NCBI RefSeq assembly: GCF_003990725.2
Contig: NZ_CP030064.1
Span: 868,001-932,000, forward strand
From: Halorubrum sp. PV6
GTDB lineage: Archaea; Halobacteriota; Halobacteria; Halobacteriales; Haloferacaceae
Direction of reading: 5' to 3'
DNA length: 64,000 nucleotides
Made by a program: the position numbers and the translations under genes. Positions 25,773 through 33,972 of the stretch are shown piece by piece. The notes beneath the pieces were generated by a model. That model saw only the letters and a list, made by a program, of their open reading frames with translations, searched no databases and was not told the origin of the DNA. Each line of letters starts with the position of its first letter. The first letter of the stretch is position 1.

Positions 25773-27230
25773 ATGATAGACAGAGACGCCGTCCGGAACA
25801 ACGCCAACTACCTGCGCAACGTCAGACCGATCGACCCCGAAGAGATCGCGGAGTATATCGAGGGGGGCGCCCATCCCGCGGTCGTCCGCGAGACGCTCCG
25901 CGAGGAGGCGTTCGACCTCCGGCTCCGCGAGCGCGCGGACGGCGCCTTCGAGCCGGTCTCCGAGGCCCCCGTCCAGTCGCCCGGTTGGGCGCCGACGGCG
26001 CTCCCCGAACGCTACACGTTCGCGCTGGAGGATCTGTTGGTCCGGGAGTTCGGCGCCAACTGGCACCGCGGGGAGTCCGGCGACGAACTGCGCGAGGCCG
26101 TGCGCCGCTTCAAAGACGACTACCTCTACGGGAACGACGTGGCGTACGACCGGGTCGCCGCGCTCGGCTACGCGATCTACCACCTCCCGGCCTACTACGC
26201 GACGATCGGCTACGTCCTCGACGACCTGACGGAGAACGGGCTGCTCGACCGGACGCTCCGCGTCCTCGACGTGGGCGCGGGCGTCGGCGGGCCCGCCTTG
26301 GGACTCGCCGACTACCTCCCGGACGACGCGGTGGTCGACTACCACGCCGTTGAGCCGAGCGCGGCCGCCGACGTCCTCGACCGCCTGCTCGACGAGACGG
26401 ATCGGAACTTCCGGCAGACGATCCACGAGACGACGGCGGAGTCGTTCTTGGGCGTCGGGGAGCCGGCCGAGGCCGACGCCGACCGCGCCGACGCGCCGGA
26501 CGGCCCCTTCGATCTGGTCGTCTTCGGGAACGTCCTCTCCGAGCTGGACGACCCCGCCGCGGTCGTCGAGGCCGCCGTGGACCGGCTCGCGGACGACGGG
26601 AGCGTCGCGGCGTTCGCGCCGGCGGACCGCAACACCGCCATGGGGCTCCGGGAGGTCGAGCGCGCGGTCGCGACCCCCGCGTCCGGCGTCGAGACGTACT
26701 CGCCCACGCTCCGCCTCTGGCCGGACGCGACCCCCTCCGACGGCGGGTGGTCGTTCGACGTGGCGTCGGATCTCGACACGCCCCCGTTCCAGCGCCGACT
26801 CGACGAGGCCGCGACGCGCGGCGCGGCCGACGAACCGGGTGAGTTCCGCAACGTCGACGTCCAGTTCGCGTACGCCATCCTCCGGACGGACGGCAAACGG
26901 CGGGTGGACGTGCAGGCGAGTGCCGACCGCTGCGCGCGGATGGCCGACTCCGAGTCACACGTCACCGACCGAGTGAACTACCTCGCCGTGAAGTTGAGCC
27001 ACGACCTCAGCGACGGCGACAACGCGCTGTACCTCGTCGGTGACGGTTCGCAGACGGTCGACCACTACCTCGTCTGTACCCGCGAAACCGTCCTCAACGA
27101 CGACCTCGGGCGGGCGGACTACGGCGCGGTCGTGTTCGTGGAGAACGGGCTCGTCCTCTGGAACGACGACGAGGGCGCGTACAACGTGGTCGTCGACGAC
27201 GAGACGGTCGTCGACCTCGTCGCTCCCTGA
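25773..27230 (+). CDS. Rsm22-like SAM-dependent methyltransferase
   Basis: The 485-residue protein has a helical N-terminal third with YLYGNDVAYDRVAALGYAIY, typical of the Rsm22 family (PF09243), then a SAM domain with VLDVGAGVGGPALGLAD, YHAVEPS and FDLVVFGNVLSELDD. The C-terminal part keeps QFAYAILRTDG. Rsm22/Mettl17 proteins bind the small ribosomal subunit, usually with a Cys4 Fe-S cluster; here only a few scattered Cys exist, so the cluster is absent. Ribosome-assembly role is by homology only. Confidence 0.85.
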   Translation: MIDRDAVRNNANYLRNVRPIDPEEIAEYIEGGAHPAVVRETLREEAFDLRLRERADGAFEPVSEAPVQSPGWAPTALPERYTFALEDLLVREFGANWHRGESGDELREAVRRFKDDYLYGNDVAYDRVAALGYAIYHLPAYYATIGYVLDDLTENGLLDRTLRVLDVGAGVGGPALGLADYLPDDAVVDYHAVEPSAAADVLDRLLDETDRNFRQTIHETTAESFLGVGEPAEADADRADAPDGPFDLVVFGNVLSELDDPAAVVEAAVDRLADDGSVAAFAPADRNTAMGLREVERAVATPASGVETYSPTLRLWPDATPSDGGWSFDVASDLDTPPFQRRLDEAATRGAADEPGEFRNVDVQFAYAILRTDGKRRVDVQASADRCARMADSESHVTDRVNYLAVKLSHDLSDGDNALYLVGDGSQTVDHYLVCTRETVLNDDLGRADYGAVVFVENGLVLWNDDEGAYNVVVDDETVVDLVAP

Positions 27231-27292
27231 GCCGGCCCGGACGCCCGCCTCCGGTGCGTATTTGTCAGTCCGCTTCGTTCTGTTCGGAAACG

Positions 27293-28147
27293 ATGGCGGT
27301 CGCACTCTCCGAGGCGTTCGTTCGCGTCGCCGGGTCGTCTCCGGTAGCACAGGCGTTCGTCGGGGGCACCGTCATCGCCGTATTAAACCTCGTCGGCGCG
27401 TCGCTCGTGTTGGTCTGGCGGAACCCGTCGAAGCGCGCGCTCAACGGCCTGCTCGGCTTCGCGGCCGGCGTGATGCTCGCCGCCGCGTTCACGAGCCTGA
27501 TCATCCCCGGTATCGAGGAGTACTCCGGGGGCAATCCGATCCCGACGCTCGTCGGCGTCGCGCTCGGCGCGCTCTTCCTCGACCGCGCGGACGCGCTGGT
27601 CCCGCACGCGCACTACCTGTTGACGGGGAAGCGCCGACCCGACGCGGCGGGCCAATCGGAGACGCTGCCGGTCTCCGACGAGCGACTGGCCGGCGTCATC
27701 CTGTTTATCCTCGCCATCACGCTCCACAACATGCCCGAGGGGCTGGCGGTCGGCGTCGGATTCGGCGCGGCCGCCGGCGACCCGGCGCGGCTCGGGAGCG
27801 CGCTGTCGTTGATGCTCGCGATCGGCCTCCAGAACGTCCCCGAGGGGCTCGCCGTCTCCGTGGCGGCGATAAACGCGGGCCTCGCGCGCCGGCGCTACGC
27901 CGTCCTCGCCGGGCTCCGAGCCGGGGTCGTCGAGATACCGCTCGCGGTGCTCGGGGCCGTGGCCGTGGCGACGATCGAACCGCTGTTGCCGTACGCGATG
28001 GGGTTCGCCGCGGGGGCGATGCTGTTCGTCATCTCGGACGAGATCATCCCCGAGACGCACCGGAGCGGATACGAACGCACGGCGACGCTCGGCCTCATGG
28101 CCGGGACGATCATCATGCTGTACATGGACATCGCGCTGGCCGGCTGA
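27293..28147 (+). CDS. ZIP-family metal transporter (GufA/ZupT type)
   Basis: Starting at ATG 27293 the protein has 284 residues and eight hydrophobic segments. The metal-site signatures are ITLHNMPEGLAVG in helix 4 and IGLQNVPEGLAVS in helix 5, typical of the GufA subfamily. A His-containing loop (ALVPHAHYLLTGKRR) lies between helices 3 and 4. ZIP proteins bring Zn2+ or other divalent metals into the cell. It is convergent with the SRAP gene. Confidence 0.93.
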   Translation: MAVALSEAFVRVAGSSPVAQAFVGGTVIAVLNLVGASLVLVWRNPSKRALNGLLGFAAGVMLAAAFTSLIIPGIEEYSGGNPIPTLVGVALGALFLDRADALVPHAHYLLTGKRRPDAAGQSETLPVSDERLAGVILFILAITLHNMPEGLAVGVGFGAAAGDPARLGSALSLMLAIGLQNVPEGLAVSVAAINAGLARRRYAVLAGLRAGVVEIPLAVLGAVAVATIEPLLPYAMGFAAGAMLFVISDEIIPETHRSGYERTATLGLMAGTIIMLYMDIALAG

Positions 28148-28193
28148 GGGGGTCGGGTCGCATCCGGACGGCGGGTTGCACTCGGACGGCGAG

Positions 28194-28904
28194 TCAGCCG
28201 ACCGGCTCGATCAGTTCGGGCGCGTCGACGGCGGGGGAGTTCACGCGCGTCGAGACCGGATGCGCCGTCAGGTCGGTCGCCGGATACGGGTCGAGCAGGT
28301 CGGCGGCGGCGTCGGGGTCGCCCCGGAGCCACGTCTCCTCTTCGTCCGGCTCCAAGATCACCGCCATCCGGTGGTGGAGGTCGGCGACCACCTCGTTCGG
28401 CTCGGTCGTAACGACGGTGAACGTCTCGACGGGCCCGTCGTCGGGTTCGGGTTCCGCGTCGCCCCCGCCGCCGAACGCGCCGAGCCCCGTCTGCGTCGTC
28501 TCCGGCTCCGGGGGCTCCCAGCGCTCGTAGAGTCCCGCCATCGCGAACGGGCGGTCGTCACCGAACGCGACCCGGTAGGGCGTCTTCTCCGCGCCGCCCT
28601 CGTCGACCCACTCGTAGAAGCCGTCCGCGGGGACGAGACACCGCCGGCGCTCGAAGGCGTCGGCGAAGCTGCGCTTCTCCCGGACCGTCTCCGCGCGGGC
28701 GTTGATCAGGCCGAACGACTCGTCGGCCCACGACGGGGTGAGTCCCCACTCCATTCGCGTCGCGCGGTCGGGCGTCTCGTCGGTGATCACCGGCAGCGAC
28801 TGGCCGGGCGCGCAGTTGTAACTCGGATCGACCCCTCCGAAGTCGGCACCGAACCGCGCTTCGAGGTCCGCGGCGGAAGCGAAGAGCGTGTAGCGACCGC
28901 ACAT
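28194..28904 (-). CDS. SRAP-family abasic-site DNA-protein crosslinker (HMCES/YedK)
   Basis: The 236-residue protein starts MCGRYT, so Cys2 becomes the N-terminal residue that forms a thiazolidine with abasic sites in single-stranded DNA. Other family residues are NARAETV, PADGFYEW and LHHRMAVIL with the active-site His. An acidic loop (about residues 135-155, EPEPDDGP) is inserted relative to YedK, as halophilic proteins often show. TATTTAAATC at about 28930 is its TATA, 25 bp upstream, so it is leaderless and exposes the Cys after Met removal. Confidence 0.95.
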   Translation of the reverse strand: MCGRYTLFASAADLEARFGADFGGVDPSYNCAPGQSLPVITDETPDRATRMEWGLTPSWADESFGLINARAETVREKRSFADAFERRRCLVPADGFYEWVDEGGAEKTPYRVAFGDDRPFAMAGLYERWEPPEPETTQTGLGAFGGGGDAEPEPDDGPVETFTVVTTEPNEVVADLHHRMAVILEPDEEETWLRGDPDAAADLLDPYPATDLTAHPVSTRVNSPAVDAPELIEPVG

Positions 28905-29000
28905 TGATACCGAGCGTAGGCGCCGCCGATATTTAAATCGCGGTCGCCTCCCGTCCCGCCGTCCCGTCGGGTTTTTGCCCGCGCGTCGCCGGGGTCTGGT

Positions 29001-29774
29001 ATGCGCATCGAGAACAGCTTCATCCCGGTCGAAGGGGTCGGCGAGACGACGGAGCGCCGCCTGTGGCGTGCGGGGGCCACCACGTGGGAGTCGTTCGACC
29101 CCGCGGTCGACGTGGCGGGCGTCGGGTCGACGACCGCAGACCGGATCGAGTCGTTCATCGCCGAGGCGCTGACGCACCTCGACGACGGCGATTCCGCCTA
29201 CTTCGACCGCGCGTTCCCCAGCGGGGAGCGCTGGCGGCTCTACGAGAACTTCCGTGCGGACACCTGCTTTTTCGACATCGAGACGACCGGCCTCGACGAG
29301 CATCGCGATCGGGTGACGACCGCGAGCTTCCACCGGGACGGCGAGACGACGACGCTCGTCGCCGGCGAGGACCTCACCGCCGACCGACTCCGCGCGCAGT
29401 TCGCCGACGCCAGCCTGCTCGCGACGTTCAACGGCGCGCGGTTCGACGTGCCCTTCCTCGAAACCTCGTTCGGAATCGATATCGACACGCCGCACCTCGA
29501 TCTGATGTACCCGTGTAAGCGGGTCGGCCTCTCCGGCGGTCTCAAACCGATCGAGTCCCAGATCGGGATCGACCGCGACCGTCCGGACCTCTCCGGGAGA
29601 GACGCGGTCCGCCTCTGGCGCGAGTACGAGCGCGGCGACGACGACGCGCTCGACACCCTGGTGTCGTACAACCGCGAGGACACGGAGAACTTGCGGACGC
29701 TCGCCGACACCATCACCGCGACGCTTCACGACGACGTGTTCGTCGCCGGCGGCGCCGAGACGCGGTCGAACTGA
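29001..29774 (+). CDS. RNase H-fold 3'-5' exonuclease with HhH N-terminus (YprB-like)
   Basis: The 257-residue protein starts with an HhH-like segment (PVEGVGETTERRLWRAG and VAGVGSTTADRI, residues 9-50) and continues with a DEDD exonuclease domain: CFFDIETTGLDE (Asp and Glu), TFNGARFDVPFL (Asp) and SYNREDTENLRTLAD (final Asp, preceded by Tyr). Such proteins occur in bacteria as YprB, beside helicases; here it stands alone. DNA or RNA substrate not clear. Confidence 0.88.
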   Translation: MRIENSFIPVEGVGETTERRLWRAGATTWESFDPAVDVAGVGSTTADRIESFIAEALTHLDDGDSAYFDRAFPSGERWRLYENFRADTCFFDIETTGLDEHRDRVTTASFHRDGETTTLVAGEDLTADRLRAQFADASLLATFNGARFDVPFLETSFGIDIDTPHLDLMYPCKRVGLSGGLKPIESQIGIDRDRPDLSGRDAVRLWREYERGDDDALDTLVSYNREDTENLRTLADTITATLHDDVFVAGGAETRSN

Positions 29775-29804
29775 GTTTAAAAGGCCGCCTGTCGAATCCG
29801 CCCG

Positions 29805-30929
29805 CTACGTCGCTTCCGCGTCGGTGTTGGACTCTTCGACCGCCGACTTCTCGTCCGCCGATTTCTCGTCCGCCGACTTCTCGTCCGTCGACTTCTCGTC
29901 TGCCGGCTCCTCGTTCGCCGACTCTTCGTCCGCTAATTCTTCATCTTCCGGCTCCTCATCACCCGACTCGCTAGGCGCCTCCTCGGCGCCGGAGTCCGCT
30001 TCCGCCGCCTCCTCTGCGTCGGTCTCGGCGGGGGCCGCGGAGTCGGCGTCCTCGTCACCCGCATCTGCGCTGTCGGCGTCCGCGTCCGAGCCGGTCTGCT
30101 GGACGAGTTTCATCTCGCCGCGAGCGCGGAGCGTGCCGTCGATTTCGGCGCCGTCGTGAATCACGAGGTCGCCGGCAGACACGTCGCCGCGGATCCGAGC
30201 GCCGGCCCCGATCGTGACGGTCCCCCCGCGAGTGGTCACGTCGCCGTGGATCGTCGTCTCTGCGCCGACTTCGATGCCCTCGCGGGCGCGCAGCGACCCG
30301 AACACCTCGTCGCGCTCGCCGACGCGGATCGACTCCGCGCGGAGGTTCCCGTGAAGCCGGCAGTCGTCGCCGACCGTCGCCGGCGTCGAGACGCGCCACG
30401 CGTCGTCGGATATCTCGGCGCTTCGGGGGATCAACAGGGGGTCGCGAACGTCGTCGCCGTCGGCGAGCGCGGTCGCGAGTTCGTCGGCTGCGTCGGTCTC
30501 GCCGAGTCGCAACAGCTGCGAGAGGACGATGAAGTAGAAGACGAGCGTCGGCACGGGGTTCCGGATGACGATCCAGCCGTTCGCCTCAAACCCCTCTTCG
30601 ATCGTCACGTCGTCCCCGATGTCGAGGTCACCGGAGACCATCAGCCGTCCCGTGACGGTCACCCGCTCGCCGAGGTACGCGTCCTCGCCGACTAAGACGT
30701 TGCCGTCGACAGAACACCACGTGTCGAGCCGGCAGTCGCCCTCGGCCTCGATGTCGTTTTCGACGCGCACGCGCTCGCCGAGCGCGACGTTTCGGCCGCG
30801 GAGCCCGAACTCCACCGTCGACTGGCTGCCGACGAGCACGTCGCCGTCGGTGACGAGGTCGTGCTCTTCGACGGTCGTCCCGGACGGGACGGCGAGCTCC
30901 TCTATCGGACCGCCTCCGCTCAGCGACAC
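29805..30929 (-). CDS. Bactofilin-like polymer-forming cytoskeletal protein with acidic repeat tail
   Basis: I set the start at GTG 30929 (MSLSGGGPIEELAVPSG, 374 residues); a TTTATAC box about 27 bp upstream makes it leaderless, and the frame upstream is Arg-rich and non-coding. Two blocks of right-handed beta-helix turns (SVDGNVLVGEDAYLGE...; RAREGIEVGAETTIHGD...) match the bactofilin DUF583 fold. Between them lies one hydrophobic stretch (VPTLVFYFIVLSQLLRL). The last 110 residues are almost only Asp, Glu, Ser and Ala, ending in DEKSA pentapeptide repeats. Bactofilins form filaments; membrane attachment is an inference from the hydrophobic stretch. Confidence 0.88.
   Translation of the reverse strand: MSLSGGGPIEELAVPSGTTVEEHDLVTDGDVLVGSQSTVEFGLRGRNVALGERVRVENDIEAEGDCRLDTWCSVDGNVLVGEDAYLGERVTVTGRLMVSGDLDIGDDVTIEEGFEANGWIVIRNPVPTLVFYFIVLSQLLRLGETDAADELATALADGDDVRDPLLIPRSAEISDDAWRVSTPATVGDDCRLHGNLRAESIRVGERDEVFGSLRAREGIEVGAETTIHGDVTTRGGTVTIGAGARIRGDVSAGDLVIHDGAEIDGTLRARGEMKLVQQTGSDADADSADAGDEDADSAAPAETDAEEAAEADSGAEEAPSESGDEEPEDEELADEESANEEPADEKSTDEKSADEKSADEKSAVEESNTDAEAT
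29831..29945. repeat. 15-bp coding repeats (DEKSA-type pentapeptides)
   Basis: About seven degenerate 15-bp units on the minus strand encode the pentads ESANE, EPADE, KSTDE, KSADE, KSADE and KSAVE at the acidic end of the bactofilin-like protein. The period equals five codons, so copy-number change would keep the frame. It is protein-coding repetition, not a CRISPR. Confidence 0.85.
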
Positions 30930-31105
30930 ACCGAGAGAACTCCCTCCGCCCGTATAAACCGTGTGGGGTCGTCGGACGGGCGTCGGACGGCGTCGACCGC
31001 TCTCCGAGCTGGCGCGCGGCCACCTGCACCGCCGTATGCGTGCAATTCGTTGCCGAACGGCCGCGGGGTCACTACCCTTATCAACCCGGCTCCGAAGGGT
31101 CACGT

Positions 31106-31288
31106 ATGGGATTTGGATCGTACGATGAGAGCGAACAGCAGGACCAGGACGTAGACACAGACGATGACGCGGCCGTGAACGTTCACGAGAACGACCACGA
31201 CGGCGAGGTCACCATCGAGGGCGGGGCGTCGACCGACGATCTCGTCGGGCGACTCTCCGAGATGAAAGACGACGAAGACGACGAGTAA
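31106..31288 (+). CDS. DUF5786 small acidic protein
   Basis: Sixty residues from ATG 31106. MGFGSYDESEQ, a central VNVHENDHDGEVTIEGGASTD and LVGRLSEMKDDEDDE are the layout I know for DUF5786, a family present in nearly all haloarchaea; no function is known. CCCTTATCAA at about 31076 gives a TATA about 28 bp upstream. It is extremely acidic at both ends. Confidence 0.88.
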   Translation: MGFGSYDESEQQDQDVDTDDDAAVNVHENDHDGEVTIEGGASTDDLVGRLSEMKDDEDDE

Positions 31289-31375
31289 CCGCCCCGCCGA
31301 ACCCGCGCACGCCGGCTCGCAGTCGGCCCGAGCCGTGTCACGCTCCTTTTACCCGGCCACAGCGTATCGGCGGCT

Positions 31376-31573
31376 ATGAGTACAGAGCTGACGTTTACCG
31401 ACGACGGCGTCGACGTCGTCTACGAGGGCACCGAGTTCGAACTCGAAAAGGACCTGATCGAAGAGGCGACCGGCAAGCGGTACCGCGACGTGACCGACCA
31501 CGAGGTGTTACAGATCGTCGCCGAGGAGCCGGATCTCGACGGCGAACCGGTGCGGATCGGCGACGTGCTGTAG
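31376..31573 (+). CDS. DUF5800 small protein
   Basis: Sixty-five residues from ATG 31376, acidic, with a strand-rich start (ELTFTDDGVDVVYEGTEF) and a helix LEKDLIEEATGKRY followed by VTDHEVLQIV. This matches the haloarchaeal DUF5800 family; function unknown. TTTTACCCGG at about 31349 is the probable TATA, spaced for a leaderless mRNA. Confidence 0.87.
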   Translation: MSTELTFTDDGVDVVYEGTEFELEKDLIEEATGKRYRDVTDHEVLQIVAEEPDLDGEPVRIGDVL

Positions 31574-31728
31574 TCGTCGGGACCGCTTTTTCGAGCAACT
31601 CCGCCCGCGCTGGTCGCTTCGTGTGTCGCTCCGACCGGGTGGTCACAGTATACAGATCCGGACCGGCTTATATATTGTCCGCTGAGACACCTCTGTTCGG
31701 CACGCTCAGCGGTCGCGGAACAAGATAG

Positions 31729-31903
31729 TGGGGCCGGAGGGATTTGAACCCCCGATCGACTGATATCCCCGGTGCGCCTCGGAACTCCAGAGGGTCGTCA
31801 ACGCGACCGATGATCAGTCGGCCGCTCGGTATATCAGTCTGGAGTGTCGTCCCGGGCGCAAGCCTCTGGAGTCAGTCGCCATGCCTGGCTTGGCCACAGC
31901 CCC
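31729..31903 (-). tRNA. tRNA-Trp (anticodon CCA) with intron
   Basis: The minus-strand acceptor GGGGCTG (31903-31897) pairs with CGGCCCC (31736-31730), discriminator A at 31729. The D-arm GCCA/TGGC and the anticodon stem ACTGA (exon 1) with TCAGT (exon 2) are intact, and the T-arm has GGGGTTCAAATCCC. The anticodon CCA is at 31869-31867. The two halves of the anticodon arm are separated by about 101 nt, giving exons of 38 and 36 nt. A CTTTATCC box near 31940 is the promoter. Confidence 0.95.
31765..31865 (-). other. Intron of tRNA-Trp, box C/D guide type
   Basis: The intron begins after the base 3' of the anticodon, the canonical 37/38 position, and both borders can be folded into a bulge-helix-bulge for the archaeal splicing endonuclease (CTCCAG of exon 1 against CTCTGGAG inside the intron). 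In Haloferax volcanii the corresponding intron guides 2'-O-methylation of its own tRNA. Two CTGA boxes (minus strand, 31837-31834 and 31817-31814) are visible; C boxes are not canonical by eye. Boundaries are inferred to within a base or two. Confidence 0.75.
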
Positions 31904-32003
31904 GCGTGATCTCGCATCAACTGCTTGCCGAAACGCGGATAAAGGGGTTTCGATCGCAGGCGATCGGGCGACGGAACGGCGGCCCGCTCGTGCGGCGACG
32001 GGC

Positions 32004-32231
32004 TCAGTCGTCTCGGTCGTCGGCGCTCCAATCGCAGTCTTGGCACTTGTACCCGGTGACGAACTCGGTCACGCCCGGCATGTAGCCGACGGAGATGACG
32101 TCGCCGCCACACTCGGGACAGTCGCGGTCGGCGTCCGCGATGGATTCGGCTTCGAGGACCTGCTCGCCCTCGATCAGTTCGGCGAGCTTCTCGGGGGTCA
32201 CCATTCGCCCTTGCACGACGCGGTTAGACAT
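32004..32231 (-). CDS. DUF5795 zinc-ribbon protein
   Basis: Seventy-five residues starting at ATG 32231 (MSNRVVQGRMVTPEKLAELIEG). Two Cys pairs, CPECGG and CQDCDW, 25 residues apart, make a zinc ribbon at the C-terminus, with GYMPGVTEFVTGYKC between them. The N-terminal helix LAELIEGEQVLEAESI is amphipathic. It matches the haloarchaeal DUF5795 family. Function unknown. It lies just downstream of the DUF5794 gene, and both are on the minus strand. Confidence 0.88.
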   Translation of the reverse strand: MSNRVVQGRMVTPEKLAELIEGEQVLEAESIADADRDCPECGGDVISVGYMPGVTEFVTGYKCQDCDWSADDRDD

Positions 32232-32309
32232 ACCCGTTGTACTGCACCGAGTACCAAAACACCGGCGACACGCGGTACGGGGGTCAGTCGAGCGACCGGA
32301 CGACACCCC

Positions 32310-33323
32310 TTACAGCCACGGCGCTCTGGAGTCGTCGTCCGCGAACGGGTCCGTGTCGTCGATGTCGTCGGAGTCGGACGGGTCGCCGCCGGCGATCACC
32401 GCCACGTCGTCGTCGACGATCGCTCCCGGCGCGGTCGGGGCGTCGAGCGGCGGCTCGATCGCGTCCGCGTCGTCGTCACCCCGGTCGCCGTCGTCGGCGC
32501 GGTCACCGTCGTCGGCCGCTTCGTCGGCCGTCATGCCGGCGTCGTCGGGGTCGTCGCCGTCCTCGTCGGCGGCGTCCTCCTCCGCCCCGGCGTTCGGGTC
32601 GTAGGCGAACAGGGTCGTCACGGCGAGGACCGCGAGCGCGATGGGCGCTTCGGTCTGCATGAGATCGAAGGGGCCGAGCAGGATCGGCAGCGCGAGCACG
32701 CCGAGCGCGACCGCCGAGCCGAACCGGAACCGGTCGATGTCGACCCGGCCGCGGAGGTGCGGCGAGAGCAACGCGATCGACAGCGCGAACGCGACGCCGA
32801 CGCCGGCCGCGGCGGCGCCGTTAACCACGTACTCCGGCGACATCCTGATCTGGAACCCGGCCGGCTGGAAGCTCGCGACGAGCCCCAGCGAGATGATGAC
32901 GCCGGGGCTCGGCAGGAACTCGCCGATCTCCGAACTCGCCGTCTTGGCGGCGATAGTGAGGATCACCAGCCCGGCGAATCGCTCGAAGACCGGGAGGTTC
33001 AGGAACTCCTTGAACGTGGGCGCGAAGGCGGCCTCGACCGCGGCGAGCGGGATGATGATCGCGCCGATAAGCAGGACCGAGCCGACCATCTCCCGGCGGC
33101 TGCCGTCCATCTCCGCGAGGATCACCGCCGCCGTCGCCGAGCCGCCGAAGATGAGAATACCGGTCTCGACGACGCCCGTCGCGGTCGTCAGGACGCCGGC
33201 GACCACTAACGCGGGGAAGATGCCGTCGACGAGCGGCAACACCATCACCGTCGCGAGCAGCTTCGTCGCGCTGCCCACGCGCTGTTCCAGCCGCAGGGCG
33301 ACCGGATGGCGAGAGACGCTCAT
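32310..33323 (-). CDS. DUF5794 membrane protein with acidic tail
   Basis: The 337-residue protein has seven or eight hydrophobic segments in residues 20-240 (KLLATVMVLPLVDGIFPAL; VGSVLLIGAIIIPLAAVEA; others), an RGRVDIDRFRFG loop and a C-terminal cytoplasmic or outer tail of about 95 residues dominated by Asp and Glu. It corresponds to the DUF5794 family of haloarchaea; function unknown. No convincing TATA lies right before the ATG; a CTTTACAT about 110 bp upstream would give a leader of about 80 nt. Confidence 0.85.
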   Translation of the reverse strand: MSVSRHPVALRLEQRVGSATKLLATVMVLPLVDGIFPALVVAGVLTTATGVVETGILIFGGSATAAVILAEMDGSRREMVGSVLLIGAIIIPLAAVEAAFAPTFKEFLNLPVFERFAGLVILTIAAKTASSEIGEFLPSPGVIISLGLVASFQPAGFQIRMSPEYVVNGAAAAGVGVAFALSIALLSPHLRGRVDIDRFRFGSAVALGVLALPILLGPFDLMQTEAPIALAVLAVTTLFAYDPNAGAEEDAADEDGDDPDDAGMTADEAADDGDRADDGDRGDDDADAIEPPLDAPTAPGAIVDDDVAVIAGGDPSDSDDIDDTDPFADDDSRAPWL

Positions 33324-33972
33324 TCAGGGACGATGCCCCTGACCGACGGGTACACGGTAGGAAGCGGGCGACCCGCGATAGCCGAGGGCCCGGCGTACGG
33401 AGTCGAATCCGCGAGCGGCCCGACGAGCCCATGTAAAGCGTTTGCGCGAATTGCCGGCTGTAAAGCGGGCGCCGAGACGGAGCGTCGGCTGGCCGGCGAT
33501 ACGCGCGTTCACGGGACTGTCGGAGTCCATATATGATATATCTGTTTCGGTCGCGTTAAAGGTTGTGTGAGACGTGCCCGCACGGAACGAGAGATTTGTC
33601 GGCAATGTCGGTGTCTCGCCGTCGAAACGCCGAGTGAACCGCGACAGAACTGAGGATCTTCAGGAACACGCCCGTTCGGACGACCGATTGCCGTCCGGTC
33701 GTCAACTCTTACGACGCCGCCCGGTCGCCAACCCTCACGGCATCGCCCAGTCATCAACTCTCACGTCGGAGCCGGCGACTGGCGCGGCTCCCGGTCGAAC
33801 GCCACCGTCTCACCGCCACATGTTGCGTGGTGCTACCGATCTCTCTGCGTCCGTTCGGTCTACCTCCAACTACCGATCCACGTTAGTGTACATCGAGTGG
33901 GTACGGGTGACAACGACGTACACGTCCGTGCTGACTCGCAACGCTTTTCATCGGCCACTCACGACGATTTAT
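33324..33972. other. 649-bp intergenic region before guaB
   Basis: The region holds the leader of the DUF5794 gene (left), an AT-rich palindrome-like CATATATGATATATC at about 33529-33543, three 26-bp tandem repeats (33696-33773) and the guaB promoter (CGCTTTTCATC near 33942). The guaB frame stays open back to 33574 but has a codon bias unlike guaB itself. No RNA gene is recognised. Confidence 0.7.
33696..33773. repeat. Three imperfect 26-bp tandem repeats
   Basis: Units at 33696-33721, 33722-33747 and 33748-33773 share the pattern CxGTCxxCAACxCTxACG. The 26-bp period is not a codon multiple, so the repeat is non-coding. It lies 200 bp upstream of guaB; no regulator is known that would bind it. 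Confidence 0.75.

Noticed and set aside
29831-29945. CRISPR-like short repeats
   Set aside because: The units are 15 bp without spacers and encode pentapeptides in the acidic tail of the bactofilin-like protein.
33395-33425. tRNA-like T-arm (CGGAGTCGAATCCG)
   Set aside because: A short hairpin resembles a T-arm, but no acceptor, D-arm or anticodon arm can be built around it.
33574-33972. Possible 133-residue N-terminal extension of guaB
   Set aside because: The frame is open, but it runs through 26-bp non-coding repeats, has no sensible start, is basic unlike the acidic proteins around, and IMP dehydrogenase begins at the internal ATG 33973.
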